Source of the DNA: Thermodesulfovibrio sp.
Lineage (GTDB): Bacteria; Nitrospirota; Thermodesulfovibrionia; Thermodesulfovibrionales; Dissulfurispiraceae
NCBI GenBank assembly: GCA_013824325.1
Contig: PNNP01000002.1
Coordinates: forward strand, 1 to 37,688
Direction: 5' to 3'
Length of the DNA: 37,688 nucleotides
The notes under the pieces were generated by a model that was not told where the DNA came from, ran no database searches, and was given only the letters and a program-made list of their open reading frames with translations. Within the stretch, counting starts at the first letter, position 1, and each line of letters opens with the position of its first letter. The position numbers were made by a program, and so were the translations under genes. Below are positions 1 to 9,894 of the stretch, piece after piece.

Positions 1-849
1 ATCACCCGCTCACAGGTGCAAAAGCTGATTAAAGACAGCCATATACTTGTTAATGACAAAAAGGTGAATCAGGGATACAGGGTCAAAAAAGATGATGCAA
101 TCACAATTGAAAAACCTGAAGATGAAACTGACACACTCATTCCTGAACCGATTCCCGTAAAAATCTTTTTTATGGACGATTATCTTGCAGTAGTGGACAA
201 GCCTGCAGGAATGGTTGTATATCCTGCAGTAGGCCATAAAAAAGGAACCCTTCTTAATGCACTTGCATATTATTCGAAAAAATTAGCTTCAATCGGCGCG
301 CCTTTGCGGCCTGGCGTGGTTCACAGACTTGATAAGGACACATCGGGCATAATGATGGTTGCACTCGATGATACCGCATACTACGACCTTATTGAACAGT
401 TCGAAAAAAGGACGATACAGAGAAGATATTTAGCAATTGTTTCCGGTTATTTAAAAAAAGACTCGGGTGAAATATCCCTTGATATAGGAAGGTCTGCCTC
501 TGACAGAAAAAAAATGTCAACAAAGACAAAAAAGGGCAAAGAAGCCATTACCAGATGGAAGGTTATCAAGAAACTAAAAAATGCCACACTGATTGAGGCG
601 AGACTTGGTACAGGGAGGACACACCAGATAAGGGTTCATTTTTCCGCTATCGGGCATCCTGTGCTCGGAGACAGGATATACGGTAAAAAGACCTTTATAG
701 AAATTAACAAAAACAAAATACATGTCCCGCGTCAGATGCTTCATGCAGAATCACTGGGGTTTGTGCATCCGATAACAAAGGAATATCTGGAGTTCTCAAG
801 CACTCTTCATGAAGATATGGAGGAATGCATTGAAAAACTATCGGATTAA
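1..849 (+). CDS. rluD: RluA/RluD-family 23S rRNA pseudouridine synthase, 5' truncated by window edge (S4 domain start missing)
   Basis: Open frame from base 1 (ITRSQVQKLIKDSHILVNDKKV...); catalytic HRLDKDTSGIMMVA and GRTHQIRVHF motifs. Confidence 0.9.
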   Translation: MTRSQVQKLIKDSHILVNDKKVNQGYRVKKDDAITIEKPEDETDTLIPEPIPVKIFFMDDYLAVVDKPAGMVVYPAVGHKKGTLLNALAYYSKKLASIGAPLRPGVVHRLDKDTSGIMMVALDDTAYYDLIEQFEKRTIQRRYLAIVSGYLKKDSGEISLDIGRSASDRKKMSTKTKKGKEAITRWKVIKKLKNATLIEARLGTGRTHQIRVHFSAIGHPVLGDRIYGKKTFIEINKNKIHVPRQMLHAESLGFVHPITKEYLEFSSTLHEDMEECIEKLSD

Positions 850-908
850 TCTGCAATATTTCCAAAATGTATAAGAGGCATCTATTATTAATAGTGCGGG
901 TTAAATCA

Positions 909-2252
909 TTATAAAAAAATATATCTCACAACAAACAGGACAGAGAACAGGTAAATAAGATAGTGAGCTTCAGCCCTCCTGCCTGTAATCAGCTTCAGCA
1001 CCGAGTATGATATGAAACCAAAGGCAATACCTTCTGTAATGCTTACTGTTGCAGTCATGACCATTATAGTCAAAAATGCAGGTATGGATTCAGTGGGGTC
1101 ATCCCATTGTATATTTTTTATCCCTTTAAGCATCATGCTGCCGATTATAATTAAAACAGGAGCTACCACAGGATAAAGGAACACGCCTTTTGATGCCTCA
1201 TAACCTCCTCCGATCATCTTTGCAATGGGCGAGAAAAAAAGCGCTAATATAAAGAGTATGCCAGTCGCTATGTTTGAAAGCCCTGTCCTGCCTCCTGATG
1301 CAACCCCTGCAACACTCTCTATATAACTGGTAATAGTTGATGTGCCGAGAAGCGCTCCTGCAGTCATGCCTGTTGAATCGGCAAGCAGCGCCTTTTCAGC
1401 ACGCGGCAGTTTACCGTCTTTTATAAAACCTGCCTGTTCGCTCACACCTACAAGTGTGCCGATGGTATCAAACAACGCAAGGAAAAAGAATACAAAGATG
1501 ACCATCATGCCTGAAGCGCTGAATAAGCCATTTATGTCGAGTTTCAGAAATGTAGGTGACAGCGATGGAGGAAGACTCAGTATGCCATGATATTTTACGA
1601 TTCCAAAAGGAAGCCCGGCAATTGCCGTGATTACAACTCCCCAGAGAATTGCGCCTTTTATTCTTCTTGAAATCAGAATGCTTGTTAGCAAAAGACCGAA
1701 AATAGAGAGCAGCACAGGAGGGCTTTTAAGATTACCCAGACCTACAAGTATGCCGGGTGCATCCACAACTATGCCTGCCCACTGTAATCCCACAAATGCA
1801 ATAAGAAGTCCTATGCCGACTGCTATGGCATATTTCATGGATTGGGGGATGGCATTGAGCAGTATCTCGCGGAATCCGAATTTAGTAAGGATAACAAACA
1901 GCAATCCAGATATAAAAACCGCTCCGAGGGCCGTCTCCCAGCGGTATCCCATGCCTCCTGCAGCAACTGCACCGCATACGGTAAAGGCAAAATAAAAATT
2001 ATGACCCATTGCAGGAGCCAGTGCAATTGGATAATTTGCATACAGCCCCATTAGAAATGTGGCAAAAGCGCTTGCAATGCACGTTGCTGTCATAACTGCG
2101 CCGAAATCCATACCGGCAATCGAGAGCACTGCGGGCTGGACAAAGATGATGTAAGAAAGTGTCACAAATGTAGTAATACCTGCTGTAATCTCTGTTCTTA
2201 CATTTGTGCTGTTTTCTTTGAGCTTAAAGATTTCCTGGAGTGTCCTTCCCAT
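909..2252 (-). CDS. NCS2/AzgA-like purine (xanthine/guanine/hypoxanthine) permease
   Basis: Polytopic protein with FVTLSYIIFVQP and ALFDTIGTLVGVSEQAG motifs; start trimmed from ORF track to MGRTLQEIFKLKE. Confidence 0.88.
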   Translation of the reverse strand: MGRTLQEIFKLKENSTNVRTEITAGITTFVTLSYIIFVQPAVLSIAGMDFGAVMTATCIASAFATFLMGLYANYPIALAPAMGHNFYFAFTVCGAVAAGGMGYRWETALGAVFISGLLFVILTKFGFREILLNAIPQSMKYAIAVGIGLLIAFVGLQWAGIVVDAPGILVGLGNLKSPPVLLSIFGLLLTSILISRRIKGAILWGVVITAIAGLPFGIVKYHGILSLPPSLSPTFLKLDINGLFSASGMMVIFVFFFLALFDTIGTLVGVSEQAGFIKDGKLPRAEKALLADSTGMTAGALLGTSTITSYIESVAGVASGGRTGLSNIATGILFILALFFSPIAKMIGGGYEASKGVFLYPVVAPVLIIIGSMMLKGIKNIQWDDPTESIPAFLTIMVMTATVSITEGIAFGFISYSVLKLITGRRAEAHYLIYLFSVLFVVRYIFL

Positions 2253-2295
2253 GATACACCTCTGAAATTTTATATTGTAAGACTTTTTATCACGT

Positions 2296-2811
2296 TTATC
2301 TGAACTCAACAGCCTCTTTAACAGAAACCCTTTGCGGAGCATAAGGTATTTTTGAAGGATAACCAACAGGCACTATTGCAACAGGCTTTAAATTATCAGG
2401 TAATTTTAGTATTTCACTAACCTCATTTTCCCTGAAGGCGCCAACCCATACGCTGCCAAGTCCGTTTTCACATGCAACAAGCATCATGTTCATTATACTG
2501 CAGGCAACATCCTGAACAGCATAAAGATTAACGCCTCTTTCTCCATAGTGAAAGAAAATTCTGCTGTCAGTGCATCCTATAATAACAAGAGGGGCTTCGG
2601 CAATAAAGTTCTGGCTCAATGCTGCTGCGGCAATATTCGTCTTTATTCTGCTGTCCTTAATAAAATAAAACTTTCTTGCCTGCAGGTTTCCGGCGCTCGG
2701 CGCCCAGATTAGCGCATCTATCAGTTTTTTTAATGTTTCCTCGGGGATATCTTTTTTCAGAAAATCTCTTATGCTGCGCCTTTCCTTAACGGTTTTTAAT
2801 ACATTGTCCAT
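2296..2811 (-). CDS. Nitroreductase family protein
   Basis: RRSIRDF N-terminus, WAPSAGNLQARKFY, GLGSVWVGAF, VPVGYP motifs. Confidence 0.9.
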   Translation of the reverse strand: MDNVLKTVKERRSIRDFLKKDIPEETLKKLIDALIWAPSAGNLQARKFYFIKDSRIKTNIAAAALSQNFIAEAPLVIIGCTDSRIFFHYGERGVNLYAVQDVACSIMNMMLVACENGLGSVWVGAFRENEVSEILKLPDNLKPVAIVPVGYPSKIPYAPQRVSVKEAVEFR

Positions 2812-2935
2812 AACGCCCTCCCCTTTGAAAAATTATTAAAAACTGTTCATGCAACTATTTCACAGATAATTATATACCATTTTGATAACATTTCAACTCT
2901 TACAAATCTGTATAATTTATAAATTTTTAGCAATG

Positions 2936-3093
2936 TGTGAGGCATCCGTATCGAAAGCAAGATGTTGAGTTATTTGTCAGCACGCGGATGCGTGCGGTAA
3001 CATATACCGTTACTACAGAATATGCTTAGGTGAGACGACTTGCTATTTGGCACAAAAAGGCTAATTATCTTGCTGAGATGCGGATGCCTCACA
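2936..3093. other. Structured intergenic element: candidate ncRNA or MITE-like palindrome
   Basis: TGTGAGGCATCCGTATC (2936-2952) pairs with GATGCGGATGCCTCACA (3077-3093), 16 Watson-Crick pairs plus one G-U; AGCAAGAT (2956-2963) pairs with ATCTTGCT (3067-3074); internal hairpin GCACGC-GGAT-GCGTGC; TATAAT at 2911-2916. Confidence 0.55.
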
Positions 3094-3177
3094 TAAGTTT
3101 GTGAATAATCAGAGTTAGGTTAAGAAGTATAAATATTTGATTAAACCTTGCGATTATTGATATATTTTAGTCCACGT

Positions 3178-3254
3178 GCGCCCATAGCTCAGTTGGATAG
3201 AGCGACGGACTACGAATCCGCAGGTCGGGGGTTCGAATCCTCCTGGGCGCGCCA
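3178..3254 (+). tRNA. tRNA-Arg (anticodon ACG), CCA encoded
   Basis: Acceptor GCGCCCA/TGGGCGC, GTTCGAATCC T-arm, anticodon loop CTACGAA. Confidence 0.95.
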
Positions 3255-3286
3255 CTCTAAAAAATAAATCAAAGAAAGGAGTAATA

Positions 3287-4054
3287 ATGAGCAGCATAAA
3301 AATCGGTATTATTGGAGGGTCAGGAATGGATGACCCCCGTCTTATGAAGGACAAAAGAGAAAAGACTGTAAAAACCCCTTACGGCAAACCTTCATCTCAT
3401 CTTACAATTGGAAAGATAGATGGAATAGATACGGTTATCCTTGCCCGTCACGGCAAAGACCATTCCATATATCCTACAGGAGTCAATTTCAGGGCAAATT
3501 TATATGCACTTAAAAAAGAGGGCTGCACACACATTCTTGCAACTACTGCTGTCGGCTCTCTGAGGGAAAATGTAAAGCCGGGTGACCTGGTTTTTGTAGA
3601 CCAGTTTATAGACCATACAAAACACAGACCACTCACATTTCATGATGAAAAAGTAATACATACGCCCATGAGCGAGCCATTTTGTAGCAATCTGCGCTCT
3701 CTCCTCATAGATTCTGCAAAGGAACTCAAGTTCAGGCATCACAAAAAGGGCACAGTAATCACCATAGAGGGACCGAGGTTTTCCACTAAGGCTGAGTCGC
3801 ATATGTTCAGAATGCTCGGCGCAGATGTTATCAATATGTCCACTGTCCCTGAAGTTATACTGGCAAGAGAGGTCGGTATTTGCTATCAGACCATAGCCAT
3901 GTCCACAGATTATGACTGCTGGAAAGAAGATGAGGAACCCGTAACATGGGATATGATACTTTCGATAATGACAAAAAATGCAGAGAATGTAAAAAGACTG
4001 ATTCTGAAAACCATTCCCAAAATTAAACATACAGAATGTGAATGTAAAGGATAG
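3287..4054 (+). CDS. mtnP: S-methyl-5'-thioadenosine phosphorylase
   Basis: IGIIGGSG, ARHG..H, TTAVGSL, EGPRFST, INMSTVPE motifs of the MTAP family. Confidence 0.9.
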   Translation: MSSIKIGIIGGSGMDDPRLMKDKREKTVKTPYGKPSSHLTIGKIDGIDTVILARHGKDHSIYPTGVNFRANLYALKKEGCTHILATTAVGSLRENVKPGDLVFVDQFIDHTKHRPLTFHDEKVIHTPMSEPFCSNLRSLLIDSAKELKFRHHKKGTVITIEGPRFSTKAESHMFRMLGADVINMSTVPEVILAREVGICYQTIAMSTDYDCWKEDEEPVTWDMILSIMTKNAENVKRLILKTIPKIKHTECECKG

Positions 4055-4062
4055 GAGGAAAA

Positions 4063-4596
4063 ATGCCAATTAAATCCAGAATAAGGACAATACCGGATTA
4101 TCCCAAGAAAGGTATCATGTTCAGAGACATAACCACTCTCATTAAAGACCCTGTAGGCTTCAGACTTGTTATTGATAGTTTAACCCAGAGGTATATAAGA
4201 GGAGACATTCTATTTGATGTAATAGTCGGCATAGAATCAAGAGGCTTTATTATAGGCGGTGCAATGTCTTACACACTCGGCAAGGGATTTGTTCCTGTCC
4301 GTAAAAAGGGCAAACTCCCTGCTGAAAAGGTAAGCCATGAATATCAGCTTGAATACGGCACTGACACCATCGAAATGCATAAAGACGCTATTAAAAAAGG
4401 CACAAAAGTGCTTCTCATAGACGACCTGCTTGCTACAGGGGGGACAGCGCTTGCTGCAGCAGCCCTGATAGAAAAGCTGGGAGGCAAAGTCGTTGAAATG
4501 GCTTTCATTGTAAATCTCCCCGAGGTGGGCGGCATCAAAAAGCTCACAGAAAAGGGCTACAAAGTATTCTCGCTGACAGAGTTTGAAGGAGATTGA
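4063..4596 (+). CDS. apt: Adenine phosphoribosyltransferase
   Basis: IRTIPDYPKKGIMFRDITTL, GIESRGFIIGGA, LLIDDLLATGGTALAA PRPP-binding motif; RBS aggagg. Confidence 0.95.
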   Translation: MPIKSRIRTIPDYPKKGIMFRDITTLIKDPVGFRLVIDSLTQRYIRGDILFDVIVGIESRGFIIGGAMSYTLGKGFVPVRKKGKLPAEKVSHEYQLEYGTDTIEMHKDAIKKGTKVLLIDDLLATGGTALAAAALIEKLGGKVVEMAFIVNLPEVGGIKKLTEKGYKVFSLTEFEGD

Positions 4597-4682
4597 TAAA
4601 GATCGTTTTCTTGACAGATAACCCACTGAATTGGTAAAGTATTCAATCTTAAATTCAAGTTAGAGAGGGGTGAGAAATATAT

Positions 4683-4874
4683 ATGCCCTCAGTAAAAGTA
4701 AGAGATAACGAGTCGTTAGAGTCTGCCATGAAGCAGTTCAAAAAGCAGTGCGAACGTGAAGGTATACTTTCAGAGATAAAAAAGAGGGAACATTACGATA
4801 AGCCAAGTGTCAAGAAAAAGAAAAAAATTATTGCTGCGCGCAAAAAAGCTTCCAAGCGGGTAAAATTTTTCTAA
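4683..4874 (+). CDS. rpsU: 30S ribosomal protein S21
   Basis: [45 protein letters not shown]. Confidence 0.95.
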   Translation: MPSVKVRDNESLESAMKQFKKQCEREGILSEIKKREHYDKPSVKKKKKIIAARKKASKRVKFF

Positions 4875-4885
4875 GCGAGGTATTT

Positions 4886-5341
4886 GTGTCAATTCCTGAA
4901 AGGCTCACTGCAGAGCTCAAGGAAGCATTGAAATCAAAAGATGAACTGAGGGTCTCGGTTATTAGGATGATCAAGGCTTCCTTAAAAAATAAAGAAATAG
5001 AAAAATTCGGCAAACTTACAACAGATGATGACATACTTTCTGTTCTGTCATCTATGTGCAAACAGCAGAAGGAATCAATCGAGCAATTCAAGCTTGCAGG
5101 CAGAATGGACCTTGCTGAAAAAGAGGGGAAAGAGCTAAAAATAATCCAATCCTATATGCCTGCACAGCTTACCCCGCAGGAGCTTGATAATATAATGATC
5201 TCGACAATTAAAGAAGCCGGTGCATCATCACCCAATGACATTGGAAAGGTTATGAAACTGCTTATGCCAAGGGTAAAGGGAATTGCTGACGGGAAGATTG
5301 TTAACGAAAGGGTTAAAGAACTTTTAAGTTCTTCTTTGTAA
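4886..5341 (+). CDS. yqeY: GatB/YqeY domain protein (GTG start)
   Basis: YqeY-like sequence SVIRMIKASLKNKEIE...SYMPAQL...MPRVKGIADGKIVN; sits between rpsU and dnaG as in many genomes. Confidence 0.9.
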   Translation: MSIPERLTAELKEALKSKDELRVSVIRMIKASLKNKEIEKFGKLTTDDDILSVLSSMCKQQKESIEQFKLAGRMDLAEKEGKELKIIQSYMPAQLTPQELDNIMISTIKEAGASSPNDIGKVMKLLMPRVKGIADGKIVNERVKELLSSSL

Positions 5342-5381
5342 ATTTAAAACACATCATACTAATACAATAAGGAAACACACT

Positions 5382-6338
5382 ATGCAACTTTCAGAACTTT
5401 ACAAAAAAGCCATTACAACAGGCATGGAAAACGATCCGAGAGGGAAAGATTTTGTATTAAACGAACTTGAACGGAGAAAAAAAGATTACGAAAATCTTTC
5501 TGTTAGGGAAAAAGAACCCTTCGATATGGAGACCCTTGAGAATCCGTACTCTGATTCAAGGATACTCCACGGCAGGGGAGACGAAGAAATCAAGACGGTG
5601 CTTATCGGAATAGATATGGATGTAGGGGAAGTGCTTTTAGCAGAAACACTAAAAAATAAAAACATTCCTTTAGACCTTATTGTTTCGCATCATCCGGGAG
5701 GCAGGGCATATGCAAGTCTCTATTCAGTCATGTATATGCAGGCAGACATACTTTGCAGGTTTGGCGTACCGATAAACATAGCAGAAGGACTGATGGAAAG
5801 CCGCATAAAAGAAGTGGAGCGGAGACTCATGCCTGTAAATCATACAAGGTCTGTTGATGCTGCAAGACTTCTTAACATCCCTTTTGTTTGTCTGCATACA
5901 CCGGCAGATAACATGGTGGCAACCTTTCTTCAAAAGCAGTTTGATGAAAAGAAACCTTACACCATTGACGATGTAATTCAACTGCTCAGGGATATACCGG
6001 AATACAAGGAAGCCGAGAAAAACAATGCAGGACCCAAGATTCTGCTGGGAGCAAAAAACAGAAAAGCAGGAAAAATTTTTGTTGACATGACTGGAGGAAC
6101 AGAGGGTTCAAAGGAAATCTTTCAGAGTCTTTCTTTGAGCGGCGTAAACACCATAGTTGCCATGCATTTGAGCGATGACCACAGGAAAGAGGCTGAAAAG
6201 AATCACATAAATGTTGTAATAGCAGGGCATATTGCCAGCGACAATATTGGATTAAACCTTCTTCTTGACCGGATAACAAAGGATGAAACACTGAAAATTT
6301 TTGAATGCTCGGGTTTCAGAAGAATCCGGAGAGACTAA
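5382..6338 (+). CDS. NIF3 / DUF34-like metal-binding protein
   Basis: LIVSHHPGG motif, GTEGSKEI and VVIAGHIASDN motifs. Confidence 0.75.
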   Translation: MQLSELYKKAITTGMENDPRGKDFVLNELERRKKDYENLSVREKEPFDMETLENPYSDSRILHGRGDEEIKTVLIGIDMDVGEVLLAETLKNKNIPLDLIVSHHPGGRAYASLYSVMYMQADILCRFGVPINIAEGLMESRIKEVERRLMPVNHTRSVDAARLLNIPFVCLHTPADNMVATFLQKQFDEKKPYTIDDVIQLLRDIPEYKEAEKNNAGPKILLGAKNRKAGKIFVDMTGGTEGSKEIFQSLSLSGVNTIVAMHLSDDHRKEAEKNHINVVIAGHIASDNIGLNLLLDRITKDETLKIFECSGFRRIRRD

Positions 6339-6399
6339 GTGTTCGCAGTTTATAAAAATGTCATAAACACTGATCCGCCTCGGGCAGACTTAATGTTTT

Positions 6400-8133
6400 A
6401 TGAAGCATGACAATTTGATTGAAGAGATAAAAGCAAGGATTGATATTGTTGAACTCATAACAGAACACTTGGATTTAAAACGGGCAGGACAGAATTTCAA
6501 AGGACTGTGCCCATTTCATGCCGAAAAAACCCCGTCTTTTATGGTAAGCCCCTCAAAACAAATATTTCACTGTTTCGGATGCAATAAAGGCGGTGACATA
6601 TTAGCCTTTATAATGAACTATGAAAACATGACCTTTCAGGAAGCACTCTCATATCTTTCAAACAGGGCCGGATTGAAAACCGAGGATTTCGGAAAGGGTC
6701 AGGAAATAAATAAAAGTTTAAAAGAGAGTCTGTACGCTATTCAAAAAGAAGCCCTCAACTATTTTAAAAATAATCTGAAGACCTCAAAACAGGCGCTCTC
6801 CTACTTAAATGAAAGGGGATTGAAACCCGAAATCATTGAAATGTTTTCACTCGGCTTCAGCAAAAACGAAAAGGACGCCCTGCTGAGTCATCTCAGGAAA
6901 CAGGGGTTTTCTGCAGAGCATATAAAAGCATCGGGGCTTGTATATTTCGGCGAAAGCGGATCTCACGACTTCTTCAGGGACAGACTGATGTTCCCGATAT
7001 TTGATTTGCAGGGAAAAGTAGTTGCATTCGGGGGAAGGACACTTTCTTCTTTGAAAAATGTTCCCAAATACATAAATTCACCTGACAGCGCAATTTTCAA
7101 AAAGGGTGAACTGAGTTACGGACTCAATATTGCAAAAAATTTCATCACGCAGAAAGGTTACTCCATAATTGTGGAGGGCTACTTTGATGCAATAATATGC
7201 CACCAGAACGGTTTCGGCAATGCCGTAGCGCCGCTGGGCACAGCCCTAACAGTAGGGCATCTTAAAAAGCTCAAAAGGTTTTCGAGCAAGGTTCTTCTGA
7301 TATTTGACGGTGATTCTGCCGGCATATCTGCAGCAAGAAGGGCTCTTGAAATAGTTTACTCTGAAGGTATAACAGCAAAGGTTGTAATGCTTTCAGAAGG
7401 CGAGGACCCTGACACTTTTTTAAGACAACACGGAGAGGAAAAGTTCAGAAAATATATTGCCGGAGCAGTTTCACCCGTGCAGTTCCTGCTGAGAGTCTAC
7501 GGCAGGAATAAACTTGACACTGTCAGGTATATACTGCATCTTATATCACTATCTCCTGACAAATTGCAGAAGGATGAAACCATACGGGAATTATCCGAGT
7601 GCTCAAAAATACATGAAATGACACTCCGCGATGAATTAAAAAATATAAGCCGGAAATTTTCAAAAACTTCCAGAACTGCAGATGGCTACCATGAAGGCTC
7701 ACAAAAACCGGTTTCCTTGAACGTATCTGCGCCAAGCAAGGAAGAGGAAATTCTCCTGCATATTGCCATCCTGATGCCTGAAAAGACACCATCCATATTA
7801 AGCAGGCTTGACATGACAGGCATTGAAAATCATATTGTAAAGGGGCTTTTCGAGAAGTTAAAAAACCTTAAAGTTAGCGTTGCAGATAAAAATTTATTTT
7901 TTGAAAAACTGCTGAATGCCTGCAACGATGAAGAACAGAAACTTATAACAGGGTTTTCCATTAAATCTGAAATTGATGAAGACAATGCAGATAAAATAAT
8001 GGAGGATTGTTTAAGAATGATTTCTACTAGAAGGCTTGAGAAACAGATAAAACTGGCAGGTGAAATGGGAGATGAAAAACTGCTGCACTCTCTTATTACC
8101 GAAAAGAATAGAATGCTGCAAAAAGCTTCCTGA
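6400..8133 (+). CDS. dnaG: DNA primase
   Basis: CHC2 zinc motif CPFHAEKTPSF...HCFGCNKGGD; TOPRIM VEGYFDAI and FDGDSAG. Confidence 0.96.
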   Translation: MKHDNLIEEIKARIDIVELITEHLDLKRAGQNFKGLCPFHAEKTPSFMVSPSKQIFHCFGCNKGGDILAFIMNYENMTFQEALSYLSNRAGLKTEDFGKGQEINKSLKESLYAIQKEALNYFKNNLKTSKQALSYLNERGLKPEIIEMFSLGFSKNEKDALLSHLRKQGFSAEHIKASGLVYFGESGSHDFFRDRLMFPIFDLQGKVVAFGGRTLSSLKNVPKYINSPDSAIFKKGELSYGLNIAKNFITQKGYSIIVEGYFDAIICHQNGFGNAVAPLGTALTVGHLKKLKRFSSKVLLIFDGDSAGISAARRALEIVYSEGITAKVVMLSEGEDPDTFLRQHGEEKFRKYIAGAVSPVQFLLRVYGRNKLDTVRYILHLISLSPDKLQKDETIRELSECSKIHEMTLRDELKNISRKFSKTSRTADGYHEGSQKPVSLNVSAPSKEEEILLHIAILMPEKTPSILSRLDMTGIENHIVKGLFEKLKNLKVSVADKNLFFEKLLNACNDEEQKLITGFSIKSEIDEDNADKIMEDCLRMISTRRLEKQIKLAGEMGDEKLLHSLITEKNRMLQKAS

Positions 8134-8174
8134 AATTTTTATTTTAAAAAATTCAGGGATATAAGGGGGCAACC

Positions 8175-9701
8175 TTGAAAGAGCCGCTTAATATTTACGA
8201 CGAAGGATTTAATAAGCAGAATGCAGAAGAAAATGCAGAGAATTTTACCGAGGAAAAACTTCTCAGGGAAATAGAAACAACAGATGCCGAAATATCAGAG
8301 GGACATATTGAACAGGAGTTCGATCCCTTAAAAGCATACCTGAAAGGAATAAGTTCTAATCCCCTGCTTACAAAAGACGGGGAAATTGAAATTGCAAAAA
8401 AAATTGAAGAAGGTAAACAGAAAATATTTAGCGAGTTATTTACAATCCCGTTTTTCATGAACAAGCTCATAGAATTAGGCAGGCATGTAGAAAAAGGGGA
8501 AGCTCCTCTGATAGAACTTGTTCAGGATAGTGAAGACATGTCTGAAGAAGATTTATTAGAAGAGAAGAAGCGGTTTTCAAAGATTACAAACACTTTAAAT
8601 ATTTTGTTTAAAAAAAGACAGAGACTTCTAAAAGCAAGCGGGGCTTGCGCAGAAAGCAGAATTCCACCTACTAAAAAAAATATGCAGGCATTTGAATTAT
8701 TAAATGGAAATAAAAATCAGATTCTCCGGAGAGTCGATGAATTAAGGCTTAGGGAAGATGTTATTAATGCATTTTCAGATGAGCTGAAGAAGATGTATAA
8801 CACTATTCAATCCCTTTACAGAAAACGCGGACTTACAAAAAGAACAAAAAATAATCTTCCATTACTTAAGAAATACTTAAAAGAGATAAAAAAACAGGAA
8901 TCCACCATAGGGCTCTGCATATCAGAACTAAAAAAAGTTATAACTAATCTGGAAAAAGCTAAACATGAGGTCAACAGGGCAAAAAATCATCTAATAGAGT
9001 CGAATCTCAGGCTTGTTATAAGCATTGCAAAAAGATACATGGGAAAAGGTCTGAACCTCGGAGACCTTATACAGGAAGGAAATATCGGTCTTATCCGCGC
9101 AGTTGAAAAATTTGAATATAAAAGGGGATACAAGTTCAGCACCTATGCTACATGGTGGATAAGACAGGCTGTAACGAGGGCTATAGCAGACCAGTCAAGA
9201 ACGATAAGAATTCCTGTCCACATGATTGAGAATATAAACAGGATAAACAAGACCACAAAACAACTGGTGCAGGAATTCGGTGTGGAGCCGGGACCCGAGG
9301 AGATAGCAAATCGTTCACAGTTGCCTATTGATAAAGTCAGGAACATCCTTAAATTATCAAAGGAGCCGATATCCATTGAAACCCCTATTGGCGAGGAAGA
9401 AGACACTATGCTCAGGGATTTTATAGAAGACAGGACAAATCTTTCACCCCTTGATGCAGCCATTCAGGGTGACCTGAGAAACCATATTGACAAAGTTTTA
9501 GACACACTGTCCCCGAAGGAAGCAATGGTGATAAGAAAAAGGTACGGAATCGGTGAATCATCCCCTCAAACACTCGAAGAAGTCGGCAAAGACTTTGATG
9601 TAACACGCGAGAGAATAAGGCAGATAGAAGTAAAGGCAATAAGAAAACTTAAACACCCTTCAAGAATCAGATGGCTCAGAGATTTCCTCTCTAAACCTTG
9701 A
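8175..9701 (+). CDS. rpoD: RNA polymerase primary sigma factor (TTG start; region 1.1 apparently short or absent)
   Basis: [57 protein letters not shown]-terminal [18 protein letters not shown]. Confidence 0.96.
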   Translation: MKEPLNIYDEGFNKQNAEENAENFTEEKLLREIETTDAEISEGHIEQEFDPLKAYLKGISSNPLLTKDGEIEIAKKIEEGKQKIFSELFTIPFFMNKLIELGRHVEKGEAPLIELVQDSEDMSEEDLLEEKKRFSKITNTLNILFKKRQRLLKASGACAESRIPPTKKNMQAFELLNGNKNQILRRVDELRLREDVINAFSDELKKMYNTIQSLYRKRGLTKRTKNNLPLLKKYLKEIKKQESTIGLCISELKKVITNLEKAKHEVNRAKNHLIESNLRLVISIAKRYMGKGLNLGDLIQEGNIGLIRAVEKFEYKRGYKFSTYATWWIRQAVTRAIADQSRTIRIPVHMIENINRINKTTKQLVQEFGVEPGPEEIANRSQLPIDKVRNILKLSKEPISIETPIGEEEDTMLRDFIEDRTNLSPLDAAIQGDLRNHIDKVLDTLSPKEAMVIRKRYGIGESSPQTLEEVGKDFDVTRERIRQIEVKAIRKLKHPSRIRWLRDFLSKP

Positions 9702-9710
9702 CTAAAAGAC

Positions 9711-9772
9711 AATTCAGAATTTAGAATAGAAGTCTTGAAATTAAGAATCTTAAGTATTCTGAATTTTGATTT
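9711..9772 (+). terminator. Putative terminator hairpin after rpoD
   Basis: AATTCAGAAT (9711-9720) and ATTCTGAATT (9756-9765) inverted repeat followed by a T-rich tract. Confidence 0.45.
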
Positions 9773-9792
9773 TAAGCATTTGACTTTCCTCA

Positions 9793-9868
9793 GGGCCCAT
9801 AGCTCAGTTGGTAGAGCTACCGGCTCATAACCGGTTGGTCCCAGGTTCGAGCCCTGGTGGGCCCACCA
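9793..9868 (+). tRNA. tRNA with anticodon CAT (elongator Met or lysidine-type Ile2), CCA encoded
   Basis: GGGCCCA/TGGGCCC acceptor, loop CTCATAA, GGTTCGAGCCC T-arm. Confidence 0.93.
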
Positions 9869-9894
9869 AAATCGCTAAGTGGGAAGAGGTTTGC

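Noticed and set aside
3043-3065. TTGGCAC in the intergenic element as a sigma54 -24 box
   Set aside because: There is no GC at the required -12 spacing.
2936-3093. Integron attC site or Rho-independent terminator interpretation of the palindrome
   Set aside because: It lacks GTTRRRY/RYYYAAC core sites and a U-tract, and the arms enclose over 100 nt.
3154-3354. 66-aa minus ORF across tRNA-Arg (VARPGGFEPPTCGFVVRRSIQLSYGR)
   Set aside because: It is the typical spurious translation of a tRNA gene.
9808-9894. N-terminal extension MVELPAHNRLVPGSSPGGPTKIAKWEEVC of the zinc-ribbon ORF
   Set aside because: It lies inside the tRNA; a GTG with an RBS at 9895 is the likelier start.
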